Origin: Citrifermentans bremense
GTDB taxonomy: Bacteria > Desulfobacterota > Desulfuromonadia > Geobacterales > Geobacteraceae
NCBI RefSeq assembly: GCF_014218275.1
Contig: NZ_AP023213.1
Coordinates: forward strand, 2,582,001 to 2,646,000
Length of the DNA stretch: 64,000 nucleotides
Reading direction: 5' to 3'
Within the stretch, counting starts at the first letter, position 1. Each line of letters opens with the position of its first letter. Under the pieces are notes generated by a model. That model searched no databases. It saw only the letters and a program-made list of their open reading frames with translations, and was not told where the DNA came from. Below, piece by piece: positions 36,720 through 47,514 of the stretch. The translations under genes and the position numbers were made by a program.

Positions 36720-37625
36720 TTAGGCCGCCTTCGCTTCGGTCGCTTCCGGGTTCTTCTCCCAGAGGGCGACGATCGGGCTGGCGACGAAGATGGATGAATA
36801 GGTTGCCACCACTACGCCGACCACGAGCGCGAAGGCGAAGTCGTTGATCACCTCGCCGCCGAAGAGATAGAGGGAGATGGCGGCCAGGAAGGTGGTGACC
36901 GAGGTGATGATGGTACGGGAGAGCGTCTCGTTGATGCTCCGGTTGAAGACGACGAACATCGGGTCCTTGAGGCTTTTGTGCATGTTCTCGCGGATACGGT
37001 CGAAGACGACGACGGTGTCGGTCAGCGAGTAGCCGGCGATGGTGAGGACCGCGGTGATCAGGAGGATGTTGACCTCCTTATGCAGCACGTAGAAGACCGC
37101 GATCATGGCGAGAACGTCGTGCATGGTGGCGACGACGGCGCCCACCCCGAACTTGAAGTCGAAGCGCCAGGCGATGTAAAGGATGATCCCGAGCATCGAG
37201 AGCGCCACGGCGATCAGGGTGTCTTTCTTCAGCTTCTCACCGATGGAGGGGCCGATCTCGGTGGAGCTTTCCACGGTGAACGGGTTGCCGGGGATCTGCT
37301 GTTTAAGCACCTCCTCCACGCTCTGCGCGGTCTTCTCGGACTTGTGCATCTTGACCAGGATCTGGTTGCCGCCGGTGATTTCCTGGAGTTCGACTTCGTG
37401 GATCCCCCCCTTGCCGAGCGCGTCGCGCACGATCTGCGTGGTGACCGGCTGGGTGAACTTCACCTGCATCGCGATGCCGCCGGAGAAGTCGATCCCCATG
37501 TTGGTGGTGCCGCGCCCGATGGCGATGACGCCCAAGATGCCGACGATGGCGACGATGCCGGAGATGATGAAGGAGATCTTCCTCAACCCCATGAAATCTA
37601 TGTTGGTATTTCTCAGAAGTTCCAT
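36720..37625 (-). CDS. secF: Protein translocase subunit SecF
   Basis: The 301-residue protein, with six membrane helices, partners SecD in proton-driven protein export. Typical motifs: GIDFSGGIAMQVKF in the first periplasmic domain, the GYSLTDTVVVFDRIREN segment in helix 4-5, and SINETLSRTIITSVTTFLA. It lies 11 bases downstream of secD. The length is normal. Confidence 0.97.
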   Translation of the reverse strand: MELLRNTNIDFMGLRKISFIISGIVAIVGILGVIAIGRGTTNMGIDFSGGIAMQVKFTQPVTTQIVRDALGKGGIHEVELQEITGGNQILVKMHKSEKTAQSVEEVLKQQIPGNPFTVESSTEIGPSIGEKLKKDTLIAVALSMLGIILYIAWRFDFKFGVGAVVATMHDVLAMIAVFYVLHKEVNILLITAVLTIAGYSLTDTVVVFDRIRENMHKSLKDPMFVVFNRSINETLSRTIITSVTTFLAAISLYLFGGEVINDFAFALVVGVVVATYSSIFVASPIVALWEKNPEATEAKAA

Positions 37626-37636
37626 TGGTCTCCCCC

Positions 37637-39235
37637 TTATATGCTGAGTCTCTTCACGTGCGCACGCTCCAGGTAGGCGTCAAAGATGACCTTGGTGGAA
37701 ACGAGCGAAGTGAAAAGGTTGATGATGATACCGAGGCTCAGGGAGACCGCGAAACCCTTGACCGGGCCGGTGCCGAACTGGAAGAGCACTGCGGCGGTGA
37801 TGAGGGCGGTCACGTGCGAGTCCATGATGGTGAGAAACGCCTTGTCGTAGCCGGCGTCGAGCGCAGCGTGCGGCGTCTTGCCGAGCCTCAGCTCCTCCCT
37901 GATCCTCTCGAAGATGAGGACGTTGGAGTCAACCGACATGCCGACCAGAAGGACGATAGCGGCGATACCCGGGAGGGTGAGCGTTGCGCCGAGCGCCGAG
38001 AGCGCGCCCATCAGGAAGAGGATGTTGAGCACCATCCCGAAGTTGGCGACCATGCCGCAGAGCTTGTAGTAGACCGCCATGAAGCCGACGACCAGAAGGA
38101 CGCCGATGAGACCGGCCATGAGCCCCTTGTGGATCGAGTCCTTACCCAGGGAAGGTCCTACCGTCACGTTCTGCAGGATCTTGACCGGTGCGGGAAGCGA
38201 ACCGGCGCGCAGCACGATGGCAAGGTCGGCCGCTTCCTTCTCGGTGAAGGAGCCGGAGATCTGGGCGCTGCCGCCGGAGATCCTCTCGCGGATCACCGGA
38301 GCGGAGTAGACGTTGTTGTCGAGCACGATGGCGAAGCGCTTGCCGACGTTGGCGGCGGTCACCTGATCGAAGAGCCTTGCGCCGGTCGAGTTGAAGTCGA
38401 TGGCGACGTAGGGCTGGTTGTACTGGGAATCGATGCGGATCTGCGCGTCGGTCAACAGGTCGCCGGTGATGATCGCCTTCTTCTTGACCACGATCGGGGT
38501 TTCGGAGACCGCCCCGGTCGTGGCGTCGGCCCTCTTCTCGTAGAGGAGCTCGTCGTCCATCGGGATGCTCGAAGCGGTGGCGGTGGCGGCATTGACTGTC
38601 TCGTCCACCAGCTTGAACTCGAGGCGGGCGGTCTTGCCAATCAGGTCGATGGCGCGCTTGGGATCCTTGATGCCGGGGAGCTGCACCACGATGTTGGTCA
38701 GCCCCTCGCGCTGGATCACCGGCTCGGAGACGCCGAACTGGTCGATCCTGTTCCTTATGGTCTCAAGGGCCTGCGCCACGGCGCGGTCCTTTCTCACCTG
38801 GGCCTCTTTCTCGTTGATGCGTACCTGCATCGCGATGAAGCCGGCCTCGTCGGTCGCAGGCTGGATCTGCATGTCGGGGTACTTCTTCTTGATCAGGGCC
38901 TGCGCCGCGTCGGCGCTGCCGCGGTCGTACAGGACGAGCTGCACCTTGTCGTTGCCGACGCGGGCGATGCTCTTGTAGCGGAGGTTCTGCTGGGTGAGCG
39001 AGTCTTCCAGGTCGGTCGCGACCAGGTCAAGCGACCCCTCCACGGCCTTCTCGGTCTCGACCCCCATGACTAGGTGGGTTCCCCCCTGCAGGTCGAGACC
39101 CAGATGGATCTTGTCCTTGGGGAGCAGTCCGCTCCACCAGGAGGGGAGCGTGTCGACGAGCGTCGGCGTCAGGTAGACGAACGAGGCGATGATGAAGAGG
39201 AGAATCAAAGATATGCGCCAGGTATAACCCTTCAT
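37637..39235 (-). CDS. secD: Protein translocase subunit SecD
   Basis: The 532-residue protein has an N-terminal helix, a large periplasmic domain (about 30-340) and five helices at the C-terminus. Motifs include LGLDLQGGTHLVMGVE, the QLPGIKDPKRAIDLIGKTA segment and the transmembrane motif GMSVDSNVLIFERIREEL. With SecF it pulls preproteins through SecYEG using the proton gradient. It stands between yajC and secF, the classical order. Confidence 0.97.
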   Translation of the reverse strand: MKGYTWRISLILLFIIASFVYLTPTLVDTLPSWWSGLLPKDKIHLGLDLQGGTHLVMGVETEKAVEGSLDLVATDLEDSLTQQNLRYKSIARVGNDKVQLVLYDRGSADAAQALIKKKYPDMQIQPATDEAGFIAMQVRINEKEAQVRKDRAVAQALETIRNRIDQFGVSEPVIQREGLTNIVVQLPGIKDPKRAIDLIGKTARLEFKLVDETVNAATATASSIPMDDELLYEKRADATTGAVSETPIVVKKKAIITGDLLTDAQIRIDSQYNQPYVAIDFNSTGARLFDQVTAANVGKRFAIVLDNNVYSAPVIRERISGGSAQISGSFTEKEAADLAIVLRAGSLPAPVKILQNVTVGPSLGKDSIHKGLMAGLIGVLLVVGFMAVYYKLCGMVANFGMVLNILFLMGALSALGATLTLPGIAAIVLLVGMSVDSNVLIFERIREELRLGKTPHAALDAGYDKAFLTIMDSHVTALITAAVLFQFGTGPVKGFAVSLSLGIIINLFTSLVSTKVIFDAYLERAHVKRLSI

Positions 39236-39271
39236 GGGAAAAGCTCCTTTCGGAAAAATTGAATCAGTGCA

Positions 39272-39592
39272 CTAGTCCTGCTTGATCGACGCAATGTACC
39301 CCTTGTTGATCCTGACGTTGACGCCGGGGGCGATCTCCAGGGTAACCACCTGGTCGTCGAGCGCGGTCACCTTGCCGTGCATGCCGCCGGCTGTCACCAC
39401 CTGATCCCCCTTCTTGAGGGCTTCCAAAAGCGCTCTGTGTTCCTTGGCCTTTTTCTGCTGGGGCCTGATCAGCAGAAAGTAGAAAATGGCGAACATGAAC
39501 ACCAGCGGGATCAACCCCTGGAACTGCGCCATCATCCCTCCTGCCTGCGCGCCCGCATCCTGGGCCGCATTTGCAACCGCCACACCAAACAT
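39272..39592 (-). CDS. yajC: Preprotein translocase subunit YajC
   Basis: The 106-residue protein has one membrane helix (LIPLVFMFAIFYFLLIRPQQKKAK region, about 30-50) followed by the family motif KKGDQVVTAGGMHGKV and a small beta domain. It associates with SecDF. It lies 36 bases upstream of secD. The N-terminus before the helix is Ala/Gln-rich and somewhat longer than usual. Confidence 0.95.
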   Translation of the reverse strand: MFGVAVANAAQDAGAQAGGMMAQFQGLIPLVFMFAIFYFLLIRPQQKKAKEHRALLEALKKGDQVVTAGGMHGKVTALDDQVVTLEIAPGVNVRINKGYIASIKQD

Positions 39593-39702
39593 GTGTTACC
39601 TCCTGGATTTGAATTCCATCCGTCTTTTTCAACGCAAAAGCGATAAAGCTTCGAGACACTCTCCCCGGAGGGGTAAGTGCGTGTATTTAGTCAACAGCGG
39701 AG

Positions 39703-40863
<1,161 letters not shown>

Positions 40864-40891
40864 TTACCGACATCAATGTGGGGAGAGTTCG

Positions 40892-41917
40892 TTAGCCGAT
40901 GAACATCGCGTCGCCGTAACTGAAGAAGCGAAAGCGCCTGGAAACCGCCTCGCGGTAGGCTTTCAGCATGGCCTCCTTGCCGGCGAATGCGCACACTAAC
41001 ATAAATAGGGTCGATTTGGGGAGATGAAAATTCGTTATTAAGGCGTCAACCACCCTAAAGCGGTATCCCGGCAGGATAAAAATATCCGCCTCCCGCTCGC
41101 CTGCTTCCAGTTCACCCGAGGCCGCAGCATGCTCCAGGGCTCTGAGCGAAGTGGTCCCCAGGGCCACTACCCTCCCCCCCCGCTCCTTGGTGCGGCGGAT
41201 CGCGGCGGCTGTTTCCTGCGGTATCCGGTACAGCTCACGGTGCATGGTGTGCTGGGAGAGGTCCTCCACCCGGACCGGCATGAAGGTCCCTAGCCCCACG
41301 TGCAGCGTAACCGGGGCGATCTCGACACCCCTCTCCCTGATCTCGTCCAGGATCGCGGGGGTGAAGTGCAGCCCGGCCGTGGGGGCTGCGACCGCACCCT
41401 TCTCGCGCGCGAACACGGTCTGGTAGCGCTCCAGGTCCTCCCCCTCAGGCGCCCTTTTGATGTAGGGGGGAAGCGGCATGCTGCCGGTCCGCTCCAGCCA
41501 GGACATGAAGTCGGGGCTCCCCTCGAAGAGGACCCGCCAGTCGCCGCCGTCGCGACCGAGCACGGTCGCGGTCACCCCGCCGGGAAGGATGACCCGGCAG
41601 CCGTCCTTGGGGCTCTTGGACGCCTTGATCAGGCAGCTCCAGCACTCAGGCTCCCCGGGGACCCTGCGCACCAGGAAGATCTCGACCCCTCCCCCGGACT
41701 CCTTGTTGCCGTGAAGCCGCGCCGGGATGACGCGGGTGTCGTTCAGGACCAGGAGGTCTCCAGGCGAAAAATGCGCGGCGATGCCCGCCACGGTCCCCTC
41801 GCCGATGGCGCCGCTTGAGCGCTCGAGGGTCAGAAGCCTTGCGCCGTCCCTGCGGCTTGCCGGGTGCTGGGCTATCAGCTCCGGGGGGAGTTCGTAATCG
41901 AAATCGGAAAGGAACAT
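40892..41917 (-). CDS. queA: S-adenosylmethionine:tRNA ribosyltransferase-isomerase
   Basis: The 341-residue enzyme adds the cyclopentene ring precursor to preQ1 in tRNA, using the ribosyl part of S-adenosylmethionine. Family motifs are complete: [14 protein letters not shown] at the N-terminus, [20 protein letters not shown] and the [18 protein letters not shown] segment near the end. It follows the SpoIID-like gene by one base and precedes tgt, so the queuosine genes are grouped. Confidence 0.97.
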   Translation of the reverse strand: MFLSDFDYELPPELIAQHPASRRDGARLLTLERSSGAIGEGTVAGIAAHFSPGDLLVLNDTRVIPARLHGNKESGGGVEIFLVRRVPGEPECWSCLIKASKSPKDGCRVILPGGVTATVLGRDGGDWRVLFEGSPDFMSWLERTGSMPLPPYIKRAPEGEDLERYQTVFAREKGAVAAPTAGLHFTPAILDEIRERGVEIAPVTLHVGLGTFMPVRVEDLSQHTMHRELYRIPQETAAAIRRTKERGGRVVALGTTSLRALEHAAASGELEAGEREADIFILPGYRFRVVDALITNFHLPKSTLFMLVCAFAGKEAMLKAYREAVSRRFRFFSYGDAMFIG

Positions 41918-41918
41918 G

Positions 41919-43028
41919 CTAGCGGCCGTACCCGTCGGAAAGCTTCACGCCCGGGTAGTAGTAGCTCAGGATCTCGCGGTAGTCGAACCCCTCGTTGGCG
42001 CGCCCCTTGGCGCCCCACTGGCAAAGCCCCACGCCGTGGCCGGAACCGGAGCCGGTGATGGAAAGCTCGTCGCCCGACTGGCGCAGATCGAAGTTGGTGC
42101 TCTTCACGGCGCCGTAGCCTAGCGCTTTTCTGAAGGCGACTCCGGGTACCGCCACCTTGCCGCGGGTGGATTCGACAAGAACCTCCTGCACCCGTCCGCT
42201 TTCGTTTCTGCCGCGCACCCGGCACTCCCTGATCCCGGCCACCTGGTAGCCGGCCGCGCGCAGCGAGGACTCCACCTTTTTCAGGGGGAGCTTCAATTCC
42301 CACTTGATCGGGTTCGCCCCCCCGCAGTAAAGACAGGCGACTCCCTGCAAATAAGGGACCGACATCCCCCAGACGTTCTTCGAACTCTCGGTGTGCCCGG
42401 CACAGTTGGAATGGTAAAAGGCCTGGATGGTCTTGCCGTCGTAGGTGAGCACCTGGCCTGCGGTCTCCTCGACGCCGCGTGCGGCGCGGCTGTCCTCTCC
42501 GTCCGCCCCGTCGTAAACCTGGTCCATGACGCTGGATTCCAGCTGGTAGGGGGCGCCGCGCCTGGCCTGCATCTGGAACACGGCGTAGGAACGGGCGATC
42601 ACGGCCTGCGCCTTGACGGCCTCAATGGGCCAGGCAGAGGAGATCTCGCAGTTGATGAGCCCCACCAGGTACTCCTCGAGCGGCAGGTCGTTCACCACCA
42701 AAAGCCCCTTCTCCGCGGCGCTCACCTCCACTTTGGAGCGGTAACCCTTGCCGTTGACGATGAGTTTTCCTGCGGCAACGGCGATGAGGCGGTCGACGTT
42801 CTTGCCGTTGACCGACACGCCGCTGAAGGACCTTCTGACATCGAGGGGAAGTTCCAGGTCGAGGGGCTCGCCACGGCCGTCGGTCAGAAGGACTCCGGAG
42901 CCGTCAACCCTGACGCTCTCCACCCCCTTTAAGAGGGCCACCCTGACCGTTTCGGGACGCATCGCCGCGACGCTGCCGCCGGCCGCGAGGCAAATAAATA
43001 GTATGATCAACGCCCTGAAGAGACTCAT
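41919..43028 (-). CDS. SpoIID/LytB domain protein
   Basis: The 369-residue protein has a signal peptide ([16 protein letters not shown]) and a SpoIID domain with [20 protein letters not shown], the [14 protein letters not shown] helix, [13 protein letters not shown] and the ending [16 protein letters not shown]. In Bacillus SpoIID cleaves glycan strands that lack stem peptides; in non-sporulating bacteria it probably acts in wall remodelling or division. The start at 43028 suits the signal peptide. It is the first gene of the run leading to queA, tgt and the sec genes. Confidence 0.92.
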   Translation of the reverse strand: MSLFRALIILFICLAAGGSVAAMRPETVRVALLKGVESVRVDGSGVLLTDGRGEPLDLELPLDVRRSFSGVSVNGKNVDRLIAVAAGKLIVNGKGYRSKVEVSAAEKGLLVVNDLPLEEYLVGLINCEISSAWPIEAVKAQAVIARSYAVFQMQARRGAPYQLESSVMDQVYDGADGEDSRAARGVEETAGQVLTYDGKTIQAFYHSNCAGHTESSKNVWGMSVPYLQGVACLYCGGANPIKWELKLPLKKVESSLRAAGYQVAGIRECRVRGRNESGRVQEVLVESTRGKVAVPGVAFRKALGYGAVKSTNFDLRQSGDELSITGSGSGHGVGLCQWGAKGRANEGFDYREILSYYYPGVKLSDGYGR

Positions 43029-43143
43029 ATTTTCCGTATACAACAACCGTTTAGCTCGACGCAAAAAGCCCTAGATATAAACCATGGAACCGCCGACAAA
43101 GTCAATAATTTTATCGTTCTAACCAAACGGCGCCGCGCGCGAT

Positions 43144-43159
43144 TGGCAAGTGAATTGCT
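43144..43159 (+). promoter_or_regulatory. Sigma-54-like promoter of the HD-GYP sensor gene
   Basis: TGGCAAGTGAATTGCT differs from the consensus TGGCACG-N4-TTGCW at a single position and has GG-N10-GC spacing. Transcription would start near 43170, leaving a leader of about 195 bases before the ATG at 43366. Confidence 0.7.
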
Positions 43160-43239
43160 TATTCTCTCATTAGAGCGATACCCAGCACCGCCCCGGCAGT
43201 CGCCTCAAGCCGCCAGGCGAGGCTAAGGGCGCGGAGTGA

Positions 43240-43307
43240 CCCCTGTTTTTGCGCCACCGAAGGGGGCGCCAGGGGCAAATAACTGTTGCCAGAAACGCAA
43301 AAACAGG
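43240..43307 (+). ncRNA. Candidate structured leader RNA with two exclusive folds
   Basis: The segment CCTGTTTTTGCG (43242-43253) is exactly complementary to CGCAAAAACAGG (43296-43307). The same segment can instead take part in a nearer stem: CCCCTG (43240-43245) with CAGGGG (43270-43275), enclosing GCGCC (43251-43255) with GGCGC (43265-43269). An inner hairpin GGCAA/TTGCC (43274-43290) fits only the first fold. A near-perfect 11-base direct repeat, GGCTAT-A/T-TCGC, follows at 43306-43316 and 43327-43337. The segment lies between a sigma-54-like promoter and an HD-GYP gene. It matches no riboswitch class I can name with confidence. Confidence 0.45.
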
Positions 43308-43365
43308 CTATATCGCTGAGGTACCTGGCTATTTCGCGTTTCCAACCAAAGAAGTCCGGACCTAT

Positions 43366-45477
43366 ATGTTCAACTCCCTAAAGATGAAGATCCTCACCCT
43401 GGTGGCCCTGATTCTGGTGCTCATCATCTCGTCGGTCGCCTACCTCAATTTCCAGCAGCAAAAGGAAATGCTGCACGAGATCGCCAACCGCAACACCTCG
43501 GTGCTGATCGAGACCATAAAGAGCAGCGTGGCTAACGCGATGCTCTCCGGGCGCTCCGACGAGGTGGGGAGCATCTTCGAACGGATCAAGTCCAGGGAGT
43601 TCGTCAAGTCGATCCGCATCGTCGACAGCGAGGGGAAGATCCTCATCTCCGCCGACCGGGCCGAGGTGGGGAGCAAGATACCAAGTCTGGGCGAGCAGCA
43701 GTCGCAGTCGCGCAACATGAGCCTCTTCCCCGCCGAAGGGGTCTTCGTCTCCTACGCCCGCATCTTCAACGCCCCCCAGTGCTATAAATGCCACCCCGCC
43801 AGCAAGGAGAGCCTGGGGCTTCTCGAGATAAAGCTCTCCCTCGACTACATGAACGGCTTCATCTCCCGTGAGCGGGACCTGGCCGTCTTCTCCAGCCTGC
43901 TCCTGGTCCTTTTGACCGTCGCCACCATCTTCATCTTCCTGGTCATCTACGTGGAGAAGCCGATCCGCAGGCTGATCCGCTGCATGCAGCAGGTGGAGGG
44001 GGGCGACTTCAGCCAGGAGATCAACCTGACCTCCAGCCTTGAGATGCAGACCCTCGCCAAGAGCTTCAACCACATGGTCAGGACCCTCGCCTCGCTGATG
44101 GCATCGACCGTGGCGCACGAGCGTGAACTGGCCCGGGCCCAGGAGAAGCTCGCCTTCCACCGCGAGACGCACCAGCTAAACGGCAGGCTCGAGGAGCAGA
44201 TCCGCGAGATCGAGAACCTGAACATCAACCTTGAGGAGCGGATCGAGGAGATCGAGGAGGCGAACTACAAGATCGCCGACCTCGCCGGGGAACTTGAAGA
44301 CAAGAACACCAACCTGGAGAAGGCGGTGGCGAAACTCTCCACCCTGTACCGGCTCGGGCTCGCCATCAACTCGACCATCGAGGTCGAGGACCTGTACCAG
44401 CTGGTGGTGAAGACCACCATGGACACCCTCCAGGCCCAGGTGGGCTACATCATCCTTTACGACGCCCACAACGGCGAGCTGAAGGTGACCAACCTGGTCG
44501 GGCACCGCGACCCCAACGCGCAGGCCCTGCGCGTCCCTATGAAGCCTTCCAGCGTCTCCAGCTGGGTGATCCAGAACTGCAAGCCGCTGCTCATCACCGA
44601 CATCGCCCAGATGCCGGAGTTCGACCCGGTCAGCCCGCTCGGCTTCGAGCGCAAGACCCTGATCTGCGCCCCGCTCATGGTGAAGGACGAGATGATCGGG
44701 ACCCTCGCCGTGGTCAACAAACTGAACAACACGGTCTACAACCACGAGGAACTGGAGCTTTTGTCGACCATCGCCGCCCAGGCCTCCATCGCCATCAAGA
44801 ACGCGATGCTCTACGACGAGCAGCAAAAGACCTACCTGAACACGATCCAGGCGCTGGTCTCCGCCATCGAGGCAAGCGACAGCTACACCCGCGGCCATTC
44901 CGAGAGGGTTACCCGCTTCTCGCTCGCCCTGGCGCGCAAGCTGGAACTCCCGCAGAACCGGCTCAAGGTGATCGAGCGCGCCGCGATCCTGCACGACATC
45001 GGCAAGATCGGGATCGACCTATCCCTGCTGCACAAGGAGGCGCTCCTAACCAGCGAGGACGTGGCCGAACTGCAGCAGCACCCGACCATCGGCATGAAGA
45101 TCCTGGAGCCGATCGAGTTCCTCCACGACGTGCGGCTCTGCATAGGGCAGCACCACGAGCGCTTCGACGGTAGTGGCTACCCGAACCGGCTGCGCGCCGA
45201 GGAGCTTCTTTTGGAGTCGCGCATCCTGGCCATCGCCGACGCCTTCGACGCCATGACATCCGACCGTCCCTACCGCAAGGCGCTGAAGCTCGAGGTGGCG
45301 ATCGCTGAACTGGCGGAGAACAGCGGGTCCCAGTTCGACCCAGCCCTGGTCCCCATCTTCACCAAGCTGCTGAAGACCCCTAACTTCCTGCCGCAACGCG
45401 AGGAAACCACGCCCCCGAACGTGGTCCCCTTCCCCGTCAAGCCTGCCGGCGGGTCGCTGACCTCCGTTGCCCCTTGA
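43366..45477 (+). CDS. Membrane HD-GYP sensor with extracytoplasmic heme motif, HAMP and GAF domains
   Basis: The 703-residue protein has a membrane helix (about 7-26), an extracytoplasmic domain (about 30-185) with one CxxCH motif, CYKCH starting at residue 139, and a second helix (about 175-205, LAVFSSLLLVLLTVATIFIFLVI). A HAMP domain and coiled coil come next, then a GAF domain (about 340-500) and an HD-GYP domain (about 505-690: LHDIGKIG, QHPTIG, HHERFDGSGYP, DAMTSDRPYRKAL). The active-site set appears complete. A single c-type heme would make it a redox or gas sensor that lowers cyclic di-GMP or cGAMP. The ATG at 43366 has only a weak ribosome site. Confidence 0.9.
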   Translation: MFNSLKMKILTLVALILVLIISSVAYLNFQQQKEMLHEIANRNTSVLIETIKSSVANAMLSGRSDEVGSIFERIKSREFVKSIRIVDSEGKILISADRAEVGSKIPSLGEQQSQSRNMSLFPAEGVFVSYARIFNAPQCYKCHPASKESLGLLEIKLSLDYMNGFISRERDLAVFSSLLLVLLTVATIFIFLVIYVEKPIRRLIRCMQQVEGGDFSQEINLTSSLEMQTLAKSFNHMVRTLASLMASTVAHERELARAQEKLAFHRETHQLNGRLEEQIREIENLNINLEERIEEIEEANYKIADLAGELEDKNTNLEKAVAKLSTLYRLGLAINSTIEVEDLYQLVVKTTMDTLQAQVGYIILYDAHNGELKVTNLVGHRDPNAQALRVPMKPSSVSSWVIQNCKPLLITDIAQMPEFDPVSPLGFERKTLICAPLMVKDEMIGTLAVVNKLNNTVYNHEELELLSTIAAQASIAIKNAMLYDEQQKTYLNTIQALVSAIEASDSYTRGHSERVTRFSLALARKLELPQNRLKVIERAAILHDIGKIGIDLSLLHKEALLTSEDVAELQQHPTIGMKILEPIEFLHDVRLCIGQHHERFDGSGYPNRLRAEELLLESRILAIADAFDAMTSDRPYRKALKLEVAIAELAENSGSQFDPALVPIFTKLLKTPNFLPQREETTPPNVVPFPVKPAGGSLTSVAP

Positions 45478-45565
45478 AGTCTATGTGGTAGAAATTAACT
45501 TTTCGCCGAACGCCGGCCCCCAGCCGATGCCGCAGCGGTTGGCACAAAGCCTTAAGGGAGTGCCC

Positions 45566-46528
45566 TTGTCCCCATTACTGGAAATAGCAGGTCTTTGCAC
45601 CGAGTTTCCGCAGAAGTCCGGCGTCCTTCGGGCCGTGCGCGGGGTCGATCTCTCCATGGAGCCTGGGGAGACGCTTGCCCTCGTCGGGGAGTCGGGGTGC
45701 GGCAAGAGCATCACAGCCGCGTCGGTCTTGCGCCTGGTCCCCCCGCCGGGGAGGATCACCGCCGGGTCTGTCCGCTTCAAGGGGATCGAGCTTTTAGGGC
45801 TTTCCGAAGAGCGGATGAGGGAGATCAGGGGGAACCGGATCGCCATGGTGTTCCAGGACCCGATGACCTCGCTGAACCCGGTCTTCACAATCGGCTACCA
45901 GGTGGCGGAGGGGCTCAGGGTCCACCGCGGGCTGGACAAGAAGCAGGCGGAGCAGGAGGCGGCTGCGATCCTCTCCGAGGTCGGCATCCCCGCGCCCCGC
46001 GAGCGGATGAAGGACTACCCGCACCAGCTAAGCGGCGGGATGCGGCAGAGGGTGATGATCGCCATGGCGCTCGCCCTGCGGCCTGAACTCGTCATCGCCG
46101 ACGAACCGACCACCGCCCTCGACGTCACCATCCAGGCGCAGATCCTGGAGCTTTTGGACCGGCTCATGGCGGAACACAGCATGGGGTTGATCCTCATCAC
46201 GCACAACCTGGGGATCGTCGCCGAGCGCGCGGACCGGACCGCCATCATGTACGCCGGTGAAATCGTCGAGACGGCACCTACCGCCGAGCTCTTCGGGAAC
46301 CCTTTGCACCCCTACACCCGAGGCCTCTTGGCCTCCCTCCCGGAATCCGGGAAGCCGGGCGAGAAGCTCGCCACCTTCGCAGGGAGCGTCCCGGACCTTA
46401 AGGGCGAGTTCACCGGCTGCCCCTTCAGGGAGCGCTGCCCCATCGGCGAGGAGCGCTGTACGAAGCACATGATCGAGATGAAGGAGGCAGGCCCCGGCCA
46501 CCTGGTCCGCTGCCTGAAAGCGCCATGA
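45566..46528 (+). CDS. Oligopeptide/dipeptide-type ABC transporter ATPase (OppD/DppD family)
   Basis: The 320-residue ATPase has Walker [10 protein letters not shown]-loop [10 protein letters not shown], signature LSGGMRQR and Walker [13 protein letters not shown]. The C-terminal extension with [14 protein letters not shown], whose cysteines are conserved in Opp/Dpp ATPases, is complete. The start is probably TTG at 45566, behind AAGGGAG; GTG at 45560 or ATG at 45527 are alternatives. It overlaps the next ATPase gene by 4 bases (ATGA). No permease or binding protein gene is nearby, which is unusual for this family. Confidence 0.88.
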   Translation: MSPLLEIAGLCTEFPQKSGVLRAVRGVDLSMEPGETLALVGESGCGKSITAASVLRLVPPPGRITAGSVRFKGIELLGLSEERMREIRGNRIAMVFQDPMTSLNPVFTIGYQVAEGLRVHRGLDKKQAEQEAAAILSEVGIPAPRERMKDYPHQLSGGMRQRVMIAMALALRPELVIADEPTTALDVTIQAQILELLDRLMAEHSMGLILITHNLGIVAERADRTAIMYAGEIVETAPTAELFGNPLHPYTRGLLASLPESGKPGEKLATFAGSVPDLKGEFTGCPFRERCPIGEERCTKHMIEMKEAGPGHLVRCLKAP

Positions 46529-47505
46529 CCACGCCCCTTTTGCAGGCCGAAAATCTGGTCAAGCGCTTCCCCGTGCGCGGCGGCTTTTTCGCCGAGAAAA
46601 GGGAGCTGACCGCGGTAGCCGGCGTCGACCTCGAGATCTATCCGGGGGAAACGCTCGGGGTCGCCGGGGAGTCGGGCTGCGGCAAGTCCACCGTGGCGAG
46701 GCTTCTGACCGGGCTCATCCCCGCCAGCGAAGGGTCGATCCGCTATGGCGGCCGCGAGCTCTCCGCCATGGGGAAGGACGAACTCGCCCAGTACCGCCGC
46801 GAAGTGCAGATGATCTTCCAGGACCCCTTCTCCTCGCTGAACCCGAGGATGAGGGTCGCGCAGATCATCGGGGAGCCGCTGGAAATACACGGGATCGGGA
46901 CCAAGGCCGAGCGGCGCGAGCGCGTGGCGCGCCTGATGGAACGGGTGGGGCTTGCCCCGGAGCAGCTTGCCCGCTTCCCGCACCAGTTTTCCGGCGGCCA
47001 GCGCCAGCGCATAGGGATCGCGCGCGCGCTCGCGGTTTCCCCCAGGCTCATCATCGCCGACGAGCCGGTTTCGGCGCTCGACCTCTCGATCCAGGCCCAG
47101 ATCATCAACCTGCTACAGGAAGTGAAAAAGGACCTCGGGCTTTCCTTTCTCTTCATCACCCACGATCTCTCGGTGTTGAAGCACCTAAGCGACCGGATCG
47201 CCATCATGTACCTGGGACGGATCGTCGAGACCGGGAGCCGGGACGATGTCCTGTCCAGGCAGCTGCACCCCTACACCGAGGCGCTTTTGAGCGCCATACC
47301 GAGCGTAGACCCGCAGAAAAAGAGCAGGCGACTCGTGGCCCGCGGAGAGCTCCCCTCCCCGCTCTCCCCGCCCGCCGGCTGCCCCTTCCATACCCGCTGC
47401 CCCTACGCGGAGGCGATCTGCGGCGAGGAGCGCCCAGAACTCCTGGAGAAGGAGCCCGGCCACCGGGCGGCCTGCCATTTCAGCAAGAGGATTTACCGCT
47501 CCTAG
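46525..47505 (+). CDS. Oligopeptide/dipeptide-type ABC transporter ATPase (OppF/DppF family)
   Basis: The 326-residue ATPase pairs with the preceding gene. Walker A is GESGCGKS, Q-loop FQDPFSSLNP, signature FSGGQRQR and Walker B IIADEPVSALDL; the C-terminal cysteine motif CPFHTRCPYAEAIC is present. Together the two would form the motor of a peptide or nickel importer, with membrane subunits encoded elsewhere. The next gene, an ArsR regulator, begins about 70 bases later from its own promoter. Confidence 0.92.
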   Translation: MTTPLLQAENLVKRFPVRGGFFAEKRELTAVAGVDLEIYPGETLGVAGESGCGKSTVARLLTGLIPASEGSIRYGGRELSAMGKDELAQYRREVQMIFQDPFSSLNPRMRVAQIIGEPLEIHGIGTKAERRERVARLMERVGLAPEQLARFPHQFSGGQRQRIGIARALAVSPRLIIADEPVSALDLSIQAQIINLLQEVKKDLGLSFLFITHDLSVLKHLSDRIAIMYLGRIVETGSRDDVLSRQLHPYTEALLSAIPSVDPQKKSRRLVARGELPSPLSPPAGCPFHTRCPYAEAICGEERPELLEKEPGHRAACHFSKRIYRS

Positions 47506-47514
47506 AAGCTTTCC

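Larger units (their letters stand above)
43029..43365. other. Intergenic region between the SpoIID-like and HD-GYP genes
   Basis: A divergent intergenic region of 337 bases. It holds the sigma-54-like promoter and the structured leader of the HD-GYP gene. The promoter of the SpoIID-like gene must also be here but was not identified. An upstream extension of the HD-GYP frame to 43249 crosses the structured region and is not considered coding. Confidence 0.5.

Noticed and set aside
43270..43340. GEMM (cyclic di-GMP-I or cGAMP) riboswitch in the HD-GYP leader
   Set aside because: GGGGCAAA and ACGCAAA resemble GEMM core strings, but the GNRA-capped helix and the conserved second helix are not convincing. 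Reported as an unclassified structured leader instead.
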